This document shows, piece after piece, positions 1-12,350 of a stretch of 64,000 bases of DNA. The stretch comes from Peromyscus leucopus. Its lineage: Eukaryota; Chordata; Mammalia; Rodentia; Cricetidae. A program made the position numbers and the translations under genes. Numbering within the stretch: the first letter of the stretch is position 1; the number at the start of each line of letters is the position of its first letter. The notes under the pieces are model-generated. The model was given only the letters and a program-made list of their open reading frames with translations. It made no database searches and had not been told where the DNA came from. The stretch spans positions 60,835,334-60,899,333 of the forward strand of contig NC_051084.1 in assembly GCF_004664715.2 (NCBI RefSeq). Direction: 5' to 3'.

Positions 1-389
1 ATATACCAAAGAGCTGGGGGCAGGGGAGAGATCTGCTCAAGTCCTGACTTCGAGGTGCCTTGTGCCATGTATGTGTAGCTTGGGACAAATTAATAAATCA
101 TATAATGAGGCTTGAGTCTTATCCCTAATCTTCCTCCTCCTTCTTGGAAACATTATGTAAAGTCCAGAGGTGAATACTTACCGGTATCATAGAAGGGATA
201 ATTCCTTCTCTAAACAGTTAGTCTGAAATCTGGCTTTTTTTCCCCAAAACCTTTTACAGTGAAAAAATTTGAGTCTTTCTTACAAAACTTAAAGCTGTTA
301 CACAGAGTTCCATGTTAGAATTCGTTCTCTATCTAGCTTCCTCCAACAGGAAACCAACACGAATGCCTACTGTTAACTGACCTTATTCA

Positions 390-950
390 GATCTCACCAG
401 TTTTTACATCCATTGGTTTGTGGATGCATGCCCCTACACATTTTTATCCTATGGACAGAGTTGTTTAACTACTACAATCAAGACGCAGAATCTTTCTATC
501 AATCTACAGCAACATGAGAAGCAACTGCTAGCATTAAGTTTTTAGAGTCACTCTTTGCCCCAGATCGTAACATCTGTGATCCACAAGTTCATTCTCCGTC
601 ACTTTCATTTCCTTAACCCCAGAGAGTTAGAACTGTACTCATAAAGTAGCAAGCTCTAGAAATTCACTTCTGGTCACTAGAAATGATAGCGGTTGTCATC
701 AATAATTCATTCCTTTTGACTGCTGAATAATAATAGTCTGTGATATGGATTCGCTTCAATTTGTTTAACCGCTTCCTTATTGGAAGCCATTTGGTTTATT
801 ATTTAGCTAATGAAAGTGCTATGAACATGCTTGTACAGTTTTTTGTGTACATGGATTTTTTTTTTTATTTCTCTAGAGATTACTGGGTTATGCAGTAAGT
901 GTTTTAATTAACTTTAGCAGAAAAAGAATAGTTTTCCAGAATGCAGCTGT
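390..950 (-). mobile_element. Ancient L1 fragment (mammalian L1M-type), antisense
   Basis: The + strand reads like the reverse complement of an old mammalian L1 end. Words such as tgctgaataataatag, caatttgtttaacc, gctatgaacatgcttgtac and tactgggttatgcagtaag follow the order of the L1 segment commonly seen as 'tgctgaatagtattcc ... gctatgaacat ... tgctgggtcat'. Divergence is high and boundaries are approximate. Confidence 0.7.
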
Positions 951-2253
951 TTCTTTTAAAATACATATTTATGAATGTAAATTATTATCTTGGATGAAAT
1001 AAACAGCATTAATGACTCCCTCAGACTAACACATTTAAAACTTTTGCCAAGGTCCAGAAGTACCATATAGATAGTTAGGCCCAATACTCATAGTTCTTGT
1101 GTGACTTATAAAAAGGTCATTTGTTGTCCTTAGTCCAACACCTCTCATAGGATTCCTCTGTCTTATATCCAAGACTTCCATTTCTTAAAACTCCCCCTTA
1201 CTTTTCCCAGGAGCTTTTTCATCATAACCAACTGGAAAGTCTTTTTTCCTTGGAAGTTAGTAAGACATCCCTGGTTGACCAGATTCATGGATTTTGACTT
1301 ACTGAGATGCCTTTTCCATGTTAGAGCAACCACTCATATAGGAAAAGGTCATATTAGAATCCATGTCTGTCTTACTTGAGACAAATCCCAAGTAGTCAAA
1401 GATGTAAAACAAACAGGAAAAACAAATGCGCAGCAGAAATAGAAATCTCTGTGATTTTGGAAGCCCAGAGCCTTTCTAACCACAACTACAAACACAGACA
1501 AAATGACAAAGAATGCTGTGTAAGACACAAAACAAAAAGCAAAGCAACATTAGGAAAACACTTACACCTCCTACCAAAGACAAAGGACTGATCTCCCCAA
1601 GGTAGAAAGAGCTCTGACATCAAGACAAATCTGGCAGCTCAGTACAATATAGGATGCAGGCGAGGAGATGAAAAGAATCCACCAAAAGAGAAATGCATGC
1701 GAGTGCATTTACACTGTCACACTCCTGAGAAAGAAATGCACACAGTCATAGGTGACAAAAATCTATGATCCCACCAGACACTATTTCAGTGAGTGTGTGG
1801 TTAATCCACATCACTGAATCAAGCCCACATATACTGCCAGAGTGCCAACTAGTATCACTTATGAAAAAGATCCATATCTGTTTAAATAACATAAGCATCT
1901 ATTCTTCATCCGCAAACTGAGTTCCTAATCTCTTACCACTAGTCCATGATCACTTTAGCTAAATCAACCAAAGAATGTCCACATGATAAAACACAACTGA
2001 GACCTTTCAGTATGGCCAAGCTGCATGAAACGTAAAGGACATAGGCTTAATGTATAGTGTATTTGAGAATTTGAGTAAGAAAGCACAAGAGAAAGTACTC
2101 ATGTTGCTTTGTATCTGAATTAAAAAAAAAAAAAACATGGAAAAGACATCTTAAAGTAAAAAGAATAAAAAATGTTCACCTGAAGCCATTGAGCAAGCAC
2201 AGATTGGGAGAGGCAAAATTTCTCATCATGTACCTCCATTATCATCAAATTGA

Positions 2254-2256
<3 letters not shown>

Positions 2257-2301
<45 letters not shown>
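2257..2301. repeat. (TA)n microsatellite
   Basis: This is an uninterrupted alternating TA run of about 45 bp. The isoleucine/tyrosine-rich minus-strand open frame crossing it is a product of the repeat. Confidence 0.97.
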
Positions 2302-2303
<2 letters not shown>

Positions 2304-5300
2304 TCCAAAGGCTGAATAAAAAACATGGCAAGAACTCTAAACACTGATTCATTTTCTTTGCCCAGCAGTACTGCAGTAGGCAGATTGGTCCTTAGGAAGT
2401 ATGGTCCTAGAGAATCTTACTCACTTGGCAGGCATTTTGTCATTACCAAGGACAATGCAAAGGATAACTTACCAGAGGATTTTTATGTAAATGCTCTCAT
2501 TTAGAGGCTAAACACGCATATAATAATGCTTTTAACTCTCTTAAATCATATCCTGAAAGGTGTTCTGTGATTTGCTTTGGTTTGATCTCTGCATGTTATG
2601 TGAATTTTAAACTTGGAATTTCAGACTTTTCAAAGGATTGCCAGGAGACGTTGAAAGACAGATGAGATAACAGGGGTAAAGAGCATCACTGAATGCCTGG
2701 CATCTAAGCAGTCACTGACATGACAACCCATGATCATGGTAGATTCAAAGTACCCAGGTAAACATAAACAGAGCAATGTTTTCAATGCCAATTCAGTAAG
2801 TCTTCTTTGAATATGGTTCATTATTTCTCCTCAAACGCTCACCAGATTTGAGAGTTCATATGTTAAATAAGAATAAACTTTGGTTTAAAACGGGGAGAGA
2901 GTAGGAATCAAGCTATGTATTTTTTTGGAATCTAGAGACCATTAGATGCAACAACTTCAGGAATGGTGTGTGCAGTAGCTAAAGAATTCTGCATTAACTA
3001 GAGTATCTTTTAGAACTAGTTATTGGACTATAGTTTACCCAGATTGAACCTGGGAAGGATCCATGGACTCTTAACCAGGTCAACCATTTCTGCAAGGTTC
3101 TAGGGATATTTATCCTTTATAATATCTCTCAGCATAATTGTTTTTATGCCTCCCAGTGTCTCCTTCACTAACTCTTTTCATTCTTGTGAGTATAGACAAC
3201 ATGTTTCTGTCTACACTGGCCTTAAACCATCTACACACCCAGCCTTAAAGCCAGGTCCTCAGAATTTCTAGCCACACTCACTGTGCATTTAATGAATTGA
3301 AATGCCAGAAAACTGCCAGCTAGCAAGCATCCACTGAAGAACATTACCACCACCTGCCATGGCCAAACATTCATGCGCACACAGTGAAACCAACACATTT
3401 GACAGGAGCAAGTGAAAGGGAGAATGTGGCAGATGACTGTGCAATGCAAGACGAAAAGTGACACCCTCACCTCCTCATCAGGAGCTTCCAGAGGACTGAC
3501 TTTTGCTTGGTTAATCTGCTTCTTTAAGTCTCTAGTTTGGCCATGTGAATGTGATTATACTGTTTACTGAAGTACTTGTTTTACACACTTTGTAATTCTA
3601 GATTCTTCCACTAGAAGCTCTACTCCTCTACTGCCCTTTTTTTCTCATTTTTCCCCACTTCTGCCTTTTACAAAATGTTTGAAATATTTGCTGTCAGCCC
3701 CCACTATGGACTCCAAATCCATGCTTGGAATTTGGACATCAAAGTGCTGTAGCTAATCCTTGGGACATTTGCCATCCTGTGACTTCAGAATCCTTCTCTT
3801 ATCGAGTTTCTGTGGTTTTCTGGAGTATTTTCTGTTGAAATGTGCACATCTGAAACTATTTTTGAAACATTTCTCCTTGGTGCTTTCCCATATTTAGTTA
3901 CTAGGAATGTGTAGCCCCTGAGCGGATTGAACTCCAAGAGACCATCTTTAGGCTCTTTAGAAGGGAATCCTAGATTGTAGTGTCACATGTTTTCATTAAG
4001 TCTTAGGGTCCCACACACACACTTTAAAAATGAAGAGTGGCTTTACAGGGAGGTCATAGCCGGAAAGGATCGATAATGAGAAGGAAGTATGTCCCAACAG
4101 TGTAGCTGATAGCTCTAGCATTTTTAATAAGAATCTGTTCTGCAGTCTGAGATGCAGCTTTAGAGACCAGATACTGTGAATTCTGAGTCTCTCTCTGAAA
4201 CAACTTACCACATCAGCTTGTTCAAGCCTGTCTGGGACACAGATTTTTTTTTTTTTAAAGCACAGATTAAAAACATATACATATCTGTGTGGATCATAAA
4301 CGGTAGTACAGAGAAGCACTTGCAAGATTTAAAAGTTCTGAAACTCTTTTAATAATAAAGATGGCAAAGTTTGGCAAGGATTTTATGAGTAAAGTTGGGG
4401 CTTTTGTTTGGTTGGTTAATAATCTCACTAAAACCATATATGTGTACATATAACCTGTGTATATCTCCAAATGGAAGTGAGTAGGGCTTTCAGAGCTACA
4501 ATAAGGACCAGACATTTTTCTGTGCCTTGTATTTACTCAAATTTGTTTCCTTAAAGCCCTCTCCCTTCATTCTCCACAGAAGGAAAATTCCATTTCCACA
4601 CCCCAGTGTTTATCCCCAAGGATTAGCCATGTGCCTAGACTGCATCCATTTCTTATTTCTAAAATAAGAAATTGTGCATTGGAAAAGATTGAGAGGCGGG
4701 TGATCCAGGTAATTCTCAATTTCCCAAGATGAAATGTAGAATAAATTCCCACCCATAGGTTTCCTTTGCTTGGTGACATTTAAGCTCAAATCGTAGCTCT
4801 GCTGCAAAAGCCAAAGAGACCAGTCTAGTCAAAGAGCTTCCTGAATGCGTCCTTTCAAAACCTTTTAGTAGTAGGTAATGATTAATCACAACCTGCAAGT
4901 CATCTGAAAACAAGGATCAAGTTTCTCAAAGAAAAAAAAAAAGACATATCCCAATAGCAATAAACTTAACCACCTGCCAAGACTGTTCGTCTCACAGAAT
5001 CGCTGTGTGCTCATGAGTCTGAAAAGTGAGACATTGGTGTTTGCAGACTGTGAATTTAAAACTGCAATGGTAGCGTTACCAGGTGGTGAATTATTCACTT
5101 GTTGGTGAAGAAGCATTCGGGTTATGATCCAGTGTGAGATACTGAGCACGGAATTCTATCTTCAGAGGTCAGGGGATTTCCAGTAGAAGTTTCAATGCTA
5201 ATCTCTCATTGGTAGGAATCCAACTCTTTCTTACAGTCTGTAGTCAAATACTATTTGGGGCTCTGTTCAGGAACTGAAACTGGCTACTGTTTTGACTTTT

Positions 5301-5819
5301 GATGTTTATGAAAACAGGTGCTAGAAGGAAACTGTAAACAACATAAAAGCCAGTCTTATACTCTCTCTATAGAATAACATAAAACCCTAAGCCACATTCT
5401 TAATCATCCAAAGATAATTTTAATTTCTCATCCTGTTGATATTAAACGCTGATGGAAATACACTCATAATTTACTCAATGTGCCACATTGTGCATTCAGT
5501 AGGATGTGTACACCTCACCTCCTACTTCATGATGCCTCTGGGGGGACAAACACTTCATTCCTGTTTCATAAACACAGAAACACAGCTTGCTTCTATCCTC
5601 CAATCTGTGACCTACATCCGAAATTTAGCATTTATGACCATGCTTTGAAGCAATAGTTTTAATAGATCACAGATAGTAAAGGAAATCAGTCCTGTGGCAA
5701 AAACACATCATCTGTATCTGCAACCCTGACTTCTCCCTTGCTCCCCATAGCTTCTCGTTTGCTATGGACCAGCTACCTGGTAGGTATGTCGGCTTTAACA
5801 AGGTTCAGATGAAACTCTT

Positions 5820-6197
5820 TTGTTTGTTTGTTTTTATTTTTTTTTAGCTCTTTTTTTCTTATTTTATTTTATTTTACAATACAATTCAGTTCTACATATC
5901 AGCCACGGATTCCTTGTTCTCCCCCCTCCCACCCCCCTCCCTTTCCCCCCAAGCCCCCCCCCCATTCCCACCTCCTCTAGGGGAAAGCCTCCAACTGGAT
6001 CAGGCCCTCTGAATAGGTGAGACAGTTGATTGGCTTGATCTGTTTGGGAGGCATCCAGGCAGTGGGACTGGGTCCTGTGCTCATTGCATGAGTTGGCTGT
6101 TTGAAACCTGGGGCTTATGCAGGGTCCCTAGGCTCGGCCTGGGAGGAGGGGACTGGACCTGCCTGGACTGAGTCTACGGGGTCCCCAGTCCTCGGGG
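5820..6197 (-). mobile_element. 5'-truncated L1 3' end, antisense, with 14-bp duplication
   Basis: A T-rich start (poly-A tail read in reverse) is followed by a C-rich stretch and then sequence typical of rodent L1 3' regions in reverse (gtgagacagttgattggc, gcatgagttggctg). The insertion is bounded by the direct repeat CAGATGAAACTCTT at 5806-5819 and 6198-6211. The perfect 14-bp duplication and the T-rich end show target-primed insertion. The copy is only 378 bp, so it is 5'-truncated and cannot move itself. Confidence 0.88.
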
Positions 6198-6540
6198 CAG
6201 ATGAAACTCTTAATTCGGCCCCTTAAGCAGCAGCACTCCTGCCTTTCCTCTCCATTCACAGCACTTTGCTCACACCCCCAGCTATTGGAAGTCAGAACTC
6301 TGCATGCAGCCTAGGCCTCTTTTTTTCAATGGAAACTTGAGCAAGATTCAACCTCTCCATCTTCACATCCCCAGCTCCATTCTGGGTGCTTGCCTCTCCA
6401 CTGAACCCTCACTGATGTAAAGCTGATCTCGCCTTTTCCTAGAACATGCAGGACTCCTTCACTGGCCATACAGCTTACTCCTAAGCTGTGTCCCATGTCA
6501 ACAAAAAATGGTCCTCATAAAATACAGATCTGATATTCTT

Positions 6541-6864
6541 TTTTCAATGATATTTTTTTCTAGTTATTTATTTTTTTATTTAAAGTTTTTTTTTTTTTAA
6601 TTTTACCTACCAACCACAATTTCCCCTCCTTCCCCTTCTCTTGCTTTCCTCACCATCTCCCCCCAACCCCATCCCCCATCCACTCTTCAAAGGGAGTAAG
6701 GCCTCCCTTGGGGAGTCAACAAAATCTGGCATACCAAATTGAGGCAGGACCAAGCCTCTCCTCCCTTGATGTGTTTGTGTGGCCCCTGGCAGTGGGACCA
6801 GGACTTATGCAGAGTGCATGAACTGGCTTTTTGGAGCCCATTCCCTATGGTGGGATACCTTGCT
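6541..6864 (-). mobile_element. 5'-truncated L1 3' end, antisense, with 16-bp duplication
   Basis: This begins with T runs and a pyrimidine-rich stretch, then ggcataccaaattgaggcagg and tgcatgaactggctt, as in antisense rodent L1 3' ends. It is flanked by CAGATCTGATATTCTT at 6525-6540 and CAGATCTGATATCCTT at 6865-6880 (15 of 16 identical). It belongs to a related but older L1 subfamily than the 5820 copy, judged by the decayed duplication. Confidence 0.87.
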
Positions 6865-6963
6865 CAGATCTGATATCCTTACCCCAAAGCCTTCTGCCTC
6901 TGTTCCCAAATCCCAGTCCTCTCTGCACTCAGTCAACTGCATCTCTTTAATCTCGCCTTAGAC

Positions 6964-7138
6964 CTGTAGTTCTCAACCTGTCAGTTGTGATCCCTATTGG
7001 TGACCTCTGTTTCCAGAAGGTAGCAGAATTACAGTTATGAAGTAGCAACGAAAATAATGTTATGGTTGGGGCAGGGTCACCACATCATGAGGAACTGTAT
7101 TAAAGGGTTGCAGCATTAGGGACGGTTGAGAACCACTT
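6964..7138. mobile_element. URR1-like non-autonomous hAT element
   Basis: The ends are inverted repeats (GTAGTTCTCAACC near the left, GGTTGAGAACCAC at the right), with the internal words attacagttatgaagtagcaacgaa and gaggaactgtattaaagggt typical of the rodent URR1 family. The flanks CCTTAGAC (6956-6963) and GGTTAGAC (7139-7146) fit a decayed 8-bp target duplication expected for hAT elements. At 175 bp it has no transposase and is a fossil. Confidence 0.82.
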
Positions 7139-7146
7139 GGTTAGAC

Positions 7147-7470
7147 ACACGTTCTCCTTCTGCTTCAGTCTTTACAGTCTATGACCTGGAATACTTTCTC
7201 TTTATATAAGGTCACAACCACCCCCTCCCTGCTCAAACGTCACCTCCTCCAAGATGGTTTCCCAGACCATCACACCCTCATTCCAGCCACATTGTTCCTT
7301 TATGGTTCCACCCTCCATCCGCTTTGTATTTATTTCTCCAGGATCTTTGCTTCTCACAGTGTATCTTGTTACTGGCTTGATGTCAGGCCAGTCCTTCTCA
7401 GCATAAGCTCTTGGAGGACAGAAAAACATTTCTGTTTCATTCATGTTCTCTTCCTCGTCCTTCTATCATA
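7147..7470 (+). mobile_element. L2 LINE 3' fragment
   Basis: Words in L2 order are visible: ctggaatactttctctttat, aaacgtcacctcctccaaga, tttcccagaccatcacaccc, gtatttatttctccagg and aagctcttggaggacagaaa. The L2 may continue to the left of the nested L1 and hAT insertions (6880-6955 and before 6525), but that part is less certain. The open frames on both strands here are chance frames in L2. Confidence 0.68.
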
Positions 7471-7684
7471 ACCACAAAAGGTGGTGTTAAAGGAATGTAT
7501 AAATTGTACACTGTAGCATCTTTAACAAATTACCTGAGTGTGTGTCCCCCGGTCCTCAATCAATCAAATGGATGAGAAAAATCTGGAAATATCACTTCCC
7601 AAATACTCTTGCTGATGTCCCATAGTTCAACCATGCCTAACATCCCTTAGAATTCTAGAAAGTCAGAATTAGAATCCTTGACTG

Positions 7685-7785
7685 CTTCCGGTTTAATTTA
7701 TCTCATTTTAAAGATAGGGAAAACAGCCCTGAGAGTTTAGAAGGGCCTAAACTACACAGCAGAAGTGAGACTTACTCCAGACGTA
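7685..7785 (-). mobile_element. MIR SINE fragment
   Basis: The series 'catttt-aaagatagggaaaac ... ctacacagcagaagtgagac' is the MIR core pattern (cattttacagatgaggaaactg ... cacacagctagtaagtggc) with decay. It is the first of four MIR-like relics in 1.7 kb. Confidence 0.6.
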
Positions 7786-8221
7786 GTTGTGTCTTTATGC
7801 CTCTGTGTCTTTATGCTTCTTTGGGAAGTTTAGACTTGATATACGTGGGCAAATATAATGAAGCCACAAGATTTCCATCTCTCCTTATCTTGTTGTTCCG
7901 TCGTCAATAATATTTGTGCTATGTGCTATACATGTGTCAGTAAATAAATTAGCAAACTTATGCAGAAATGGTCACATGCAGAGAAGACAGGCAACCACTC
8001 TGTCATGATCTGTTGTAACATCAGAGTATCTAAAATATGTGAGTGTGAAATTTAAGAGTTTTGACTAAATCTTATCAAATGGGAGCCATTTTTTAAGTTG
8101 ACATATTCCCTACTATTAGCACTTCTTAGAATTCAGGCTTAAGACTTAGTGACTGCTTGTGCCTGCATGGCTGTTTACTGACATTTTTGCTCTCTGTAAG
8201 TTACCCAACAGAAGCCCGGAA

Positions 8222-8345
8222 TAAGACTCAAGCTAGGATCAGACAGCTGTGAGTTTGATTCCTGGCTCCACTTACTAACTAAATGACCCTGAGAATGATT
8301 CTTAAATGTGTTTAGTATCGATGCACAGTCTATAAAGTGTTAAGG
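8222..8345 (+). mobile_element. MIR SINE fragment
   Basis: It contains gtgagtttgattcctggctccacttactaactaaatgaccctgag-type sequence (shortened here in sense), matching MIR 'ctggctctgccacttactagctgtgtgacc' in the + orientation. The copy is diverged with approximate ends. Confidence 0.6.
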
Positions 8346-8394
8346 ATACAGACATATATTTAACATTTTTATTCCTTCAGATTAAGAAGTTATC

Positions 8395-8605
8395 AAGCTG
8401 CCAAGCACAGTAAGGCAGACACAGAGCTTAATGTGTGCTATCTCATTTAATCCTTACATGAGCCTTGTGGGAAAAGTGATTCTGTTCCTTATTTACAGGT
8501 GAGAACTCTCAGGCTCAGCAAGATTAATAGAGCTGAGGCCACACAGTTAGCAAGGGGCAGAAGTAGGAACTCCACATTGATAACCTCTGGGCCTCCTTGG
8601 AGAAC
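8395..8605 (-). mobile_element. MIR SINE
   Basis: The sequence tatctcatttaatccttaca, then tatttacaggtgagaactct and gccacacagttagcaagggg, follows the antisense MIR consensus closely. It is one of the better preserved old SINEs in the window. Confidence 0.72.
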
Positions 8606-8909
8606 AATTATGGGAAGTGATGAAATAGGATCTGTGTACTAAGCACACTTCACAAGCTCATACAGCAGAGCTACTCAGTAAAGGTTACCCATTTTCCTTC
8701 GCTTTCCTTACCTTAGACTAAATAAATTACCTTGGTCAATGTGTTAGCCTTCCTGAGCCATAACTTCTCTAAAATAAAAATATAGTTCTTCTCTTTTTCA
8801 CGGAAAGAGCAGTACATATATGCTTGCTCTAGATCATACTGGATGCATGCACATCCACAGCTTTATACAAACTTCCACCCAAAGACAATTGCCACTGAGA
8901 TGAAAACAT

Positions 8910-8943
8910 GCGCGCGCGCGCGCGCGCGCGCGCACACACACAC
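8910..8943. repeat. (CG)n-(CA)n alternating purine-pyrimidine tract
   Basis: About 24 bp of pure CG alternation passes into a short CA run. Such DNA can adopt the Z form, and the CpG run is unusual in an otherwise CpG-poor intron. Confidence 0.95.
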
Positions 8944-9112
8944 GTATGGTGTGTATATACTATAAGATTATAACATCCTTTGGTGAAGCAAATTAGAATT
9001 ATCCTATGTATCCTCCTGTGAAATCAATTCTCCAACATAATGGTATATTGGGAACAGTTTAGTTCATATTCTGAAACATGATATAACATCTCATTACTGG
9101 ATGATACCTGTC

Positions 9113-9132
9113 TAATAATAGTAATAATAATG

Positions 9133-9167
<35 letters not shown>
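9113..9167. repeat. (ATA/AAT)n microsatellite
   Basis: This is a trinucleotide run with one GAT interruption near its left end, sitting next to an MIR fragment. Confidence 0.95.
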
Positions 9168-9168
<1 letters not shown>

Positions 9169-9171
9169 TAG

Positions 9172-9355
9172 CTATTTATTATGCACTAGCATTTTTTTTC
9201 CTTAAAGGGACTTTATGACATAGATAATTGTGTATCTTCATTTTATAAATAAATTGAGCCACAGAAAGGTTTAGTAACTTCACTCAGGAAATCCAGAGGA
9301 TATGAGGCACATCCAGGGTTGGAACCCAGATGGACAGGCACCATACTCCTTGCTC
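9172..9355 (-). mobile_element. MIR SINE fragment
   Basis: The words tatttattatgcactag, cttcattttataaataaattgagccac (abridged sense) and gttggaacccagatgg follow the antisense MIR order. The trinucleotide repeat abuts its left end. Confidence 0.6.
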
Positions 9356-10277
9356 CTTACTTCGTAGAAAGGAAATACCATATTATTTTCCATTTATCCA
9401 TTTTACTAGAAAACTAGGTTTTCTAATTTTGATATTATACAAATAGTTGAGTGATGCTAATTATTACAACATAAAAATCCTTAAGTTATAGTAACTTAAA
9501 GTAGAAGTTAATGTTCTACTTGTTTAATGAAGGTACTTCCTGCTAGGAAGCAAAATGTGATAAGGACTTTTCTGCTCAAGACAGTCACTCAAGAACTTAG
9601 GCTGACAACCATCTGCACATAGCTTCTCAGTACATCCTTCATCACAATGTGAAGCTGACACATGGGAAAAGAGGAAGCAATAAGTTGTATGAGCTTCCCC
9701 TCAGCCTGAAAGTGGCAAATATCATGTCCACTCACTTCCTATTAGTTAGTATCATCATTCCATTCAAAAGGGACAAAAGGTAAATAAAGCCCCTTCATGG
9801 GCACCCTCTTCTCAGGGGTAGCTTTCTACATTGGAAGAGAAGTTTCCTGTGTTGGACAGTTACAAAGATAATCCTGATCATCCATGATCTAAAAAAGCAG
9901 ACAGATTAACCAAAATAAAGTAAGAAAAAAAAAAATGAACAAAGTCATTCTGGATAACTCAAAACAATGGGAAATCAAGGAATCTGTAATCACACACTCA
10001 CCTACAACTGGTAAAGGTGTATAATATACAGGGTTAGATATGGACATCTTAGAACTGTTTAACTACATATTTATCACATAATAAGAAGGGCATTTAATCT
10101 ATTACTATTATTGTTAGCATTAATATTGCTTTTTACTAGCAAAGAGAGAGAAATGAGTGTTTTACAACATTTTTCATGAAAATCAGTGCCATCATCTTGA
10201 GGGCATTCTGATATCAATCAAAATTTAGAATGTAACAATCCTCTATCTAGAAAAAATATCCTTTAAAAGAATTCCCC

Positions 10278-10556
10278 AAGTGGTCAGCCCTGAAAACATA
10301 CATACAAGTAACATTCTACAGGCTGAGCAGGCTATATTTGTATATTCAGGAATATATATGTATATATGCATGTGTACATATATATATATATATATATTCA
10401 TATATGTAGATAGCACAGGTTAATGAAAAAAGAGTTCATGAATTTAAATGAGACCAAAGAGGGATATATGGGAGGGCTTAGAGGAAGGAAAATGAAGGGA
10501 GAAATTATATAATTATATAATCTCCCAAAATGAAAGAAATAATTTTTAATAAAAAT
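10278..10556 (+). mobile_element. L1 3' UTR fragment (Lx-type), sense
   Basis: It reads gtcagccctgaaaacataca, acattctacaggctgagcag, an AT-rich microsatellite, then gagttcatgaatttaaatga and tgggagggcttagaggaagg, the order seen in rodent Lx L1 3' UTRs. Compare the related copies at 33835-34375 and 52203-52430. It carries an internal (TA)n at about 10378-10398. Confidence 0.78.
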
Positions 10557-12042
10557 AGATTCACAGATATACTGACTTCAGCACCATTTTAATAGCACAA
10601 CCAAAAGTAAGCAAAAAGTTCATTAATTAATTTATAGATGATATAAATTCATTTACTCTCTTCTACATACATATGGTATTTTGGTGTTTTAATGAATATT
10701 TTTTTATTTTATAACTTTAAAATATATATTTCATTTAAAAGTCACTCAAATTTGAGGTTATTTTAAGGCCACTCGAAATAGCTCAAAGAATAAGAACATA
10801 AAGAAAGGTGAGGGGTGATATAGTCCTTAGGATTTCTTGTTTGCTGTTGTTCTGATTTTTCCAAGAAACAATAAAATGAAAAGAATTTTTAGTGTAAAGG
10901 AGAAATCTATGGCATTAGGGGAAACTTCTGAAATTTCTGAATGTTTTCTAAAAATCTAGGAAGGATTTTAAAAGCCTGGCATCTTCAGAATGTCTATGAC
11001 TCCAGCCATGACTTCTGATGGCTTGCTTGTAAAATTCCTCTCTTCTTCCAGTAACTAGTGTTGAAGTATCCAGCATGCTTTCCTTAGTCCTTACAGGTTC
11101 TTCCCATTGAGCTAAGTTCCACTAGATGCCTTATGTTGTGCAGTCACGGCAACAAAGCAAAACCCGCCGAGTAAAGATGTATAACTGCCCTTGTTTTAAC
11201 CCAGGATCATTGGTCCATGATCCAGTCCTTTTGCATGTGAATCTGCCTCATAATGAGAGCTTTTGGCGACTAATCTCCTTTAGACGCCATCTATAGAGAT
11301 TGAGTCATATTGATTTTGCTGACTATACAATACTGGAGCTGAATTAGAGGAGTCTGCTAAGATCCTTCACATCCCAGCGTGTCTTAAATGCCATTATAGA
11401 TTTTACTTTGTTCAAATCTTTGGCAGTTTCCTCAAGTCTGAAATTAAAAAAAAAAAGTCACTGATAAATCTTTTTGAATGACTCAGTACTATGTTGTGAG
11501 CCTCCTCCATAATACAGTATTAGTCTGTATTTGTATTTTTACTTGGCTGCTTAGAATCACTAAGTTGTCTTTCAGCATTTCCCAGGGTGTTCATATCCAT
11601 TTTCCTTGGAAGAGGTGAGCATTGGACCTATAGGTTTTCTTTTTTTTTTTTTCCGTGCATTCTTGAACTCTTTACTTGCTGTTCTATTTCTTACACTAGC
11701 CCCATTTTCTCTTCATCCATCCTCAAAAAGACCATCTGTTCATAGCATTATTTTATGTCTGCTCTACCCTCCCTGTGTTCTATCTTTCCTCAATGCTTTA
11801 GGTGATAATGATTTATTCTTGAAAAATTATGCACTTGGCTTTCACAACCTCCCACTTCTCTTTTCCCCGCTGCCATCCTGCCCCGGACTTTACTCAGCTA
11901 AAGACCGATGTAGTACAGCTTTTAGCAGCACAGGTTCGGTATCTTCTTTGCTACTTACAGATGGTGAGCTTTGGTTATTGACTGCTACAATCCTCAATTT
12001 CTCAATGTGTACATGGAATGATCTGAATGGTTGAATAGAGTA

Positions 12043-12044
<2 letters not shown>

Positions 12045-12092
<48 letters not shown>
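12045..12092. repeat. (AC)n microsatellite
   Basis: This is an uninterrupted 48-bp AC run. The Cys/Val repeat frame on the minus strand derives from it. Confidence 0.97.
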
Positions 12093-12094
<2 letters not shown>

Positions 12095-12104
12095 GATACC
12101 AAAT

Positions 12105-12350
12105 TAATTAGTTCGTCCTCCTATTGACATTGACTGATCTTGTTGACTGATCTTGGCTGGTAACCATAGCTGCAGAGAGGTTGTGATTACAGTAGCCATG
12201 TTGTGTCTAGAACAAGGTGCTTTGCAGCTCTCCTCCCCATCTTCCAGCTCATATATTTTTTCCATCCCCTCATTTGTGATGTCCTCTGATCCTTGAGTGG
12301 TGTTGATATAGATGTCCCATTTCGGGCTCAACACTCAAGGGTCATTTATT
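12105..12350 (-). mobile_element. L1 3' region fragment, antisense
   Basis: It contains ggtaaccatagctgcagaga, cagtagccatgttgtgtcta, gctctcctccccatcttcca and catcccctcatttgtgatgt, the order of antisense rodent L1 3' UTR. The same blocks recur at 48450-48700. The segment at 11600-12040 may be part of the same element but I cannot confirm it. Confidence 0.65.

Noticed and set aside
11606..12102. 142-codon + frame and a Cys/Val-rich minus frame
   Set aside because: The frame lies in possibly L1-related sequence and the minus frame is the AC microsatellite. No family match or splice support.
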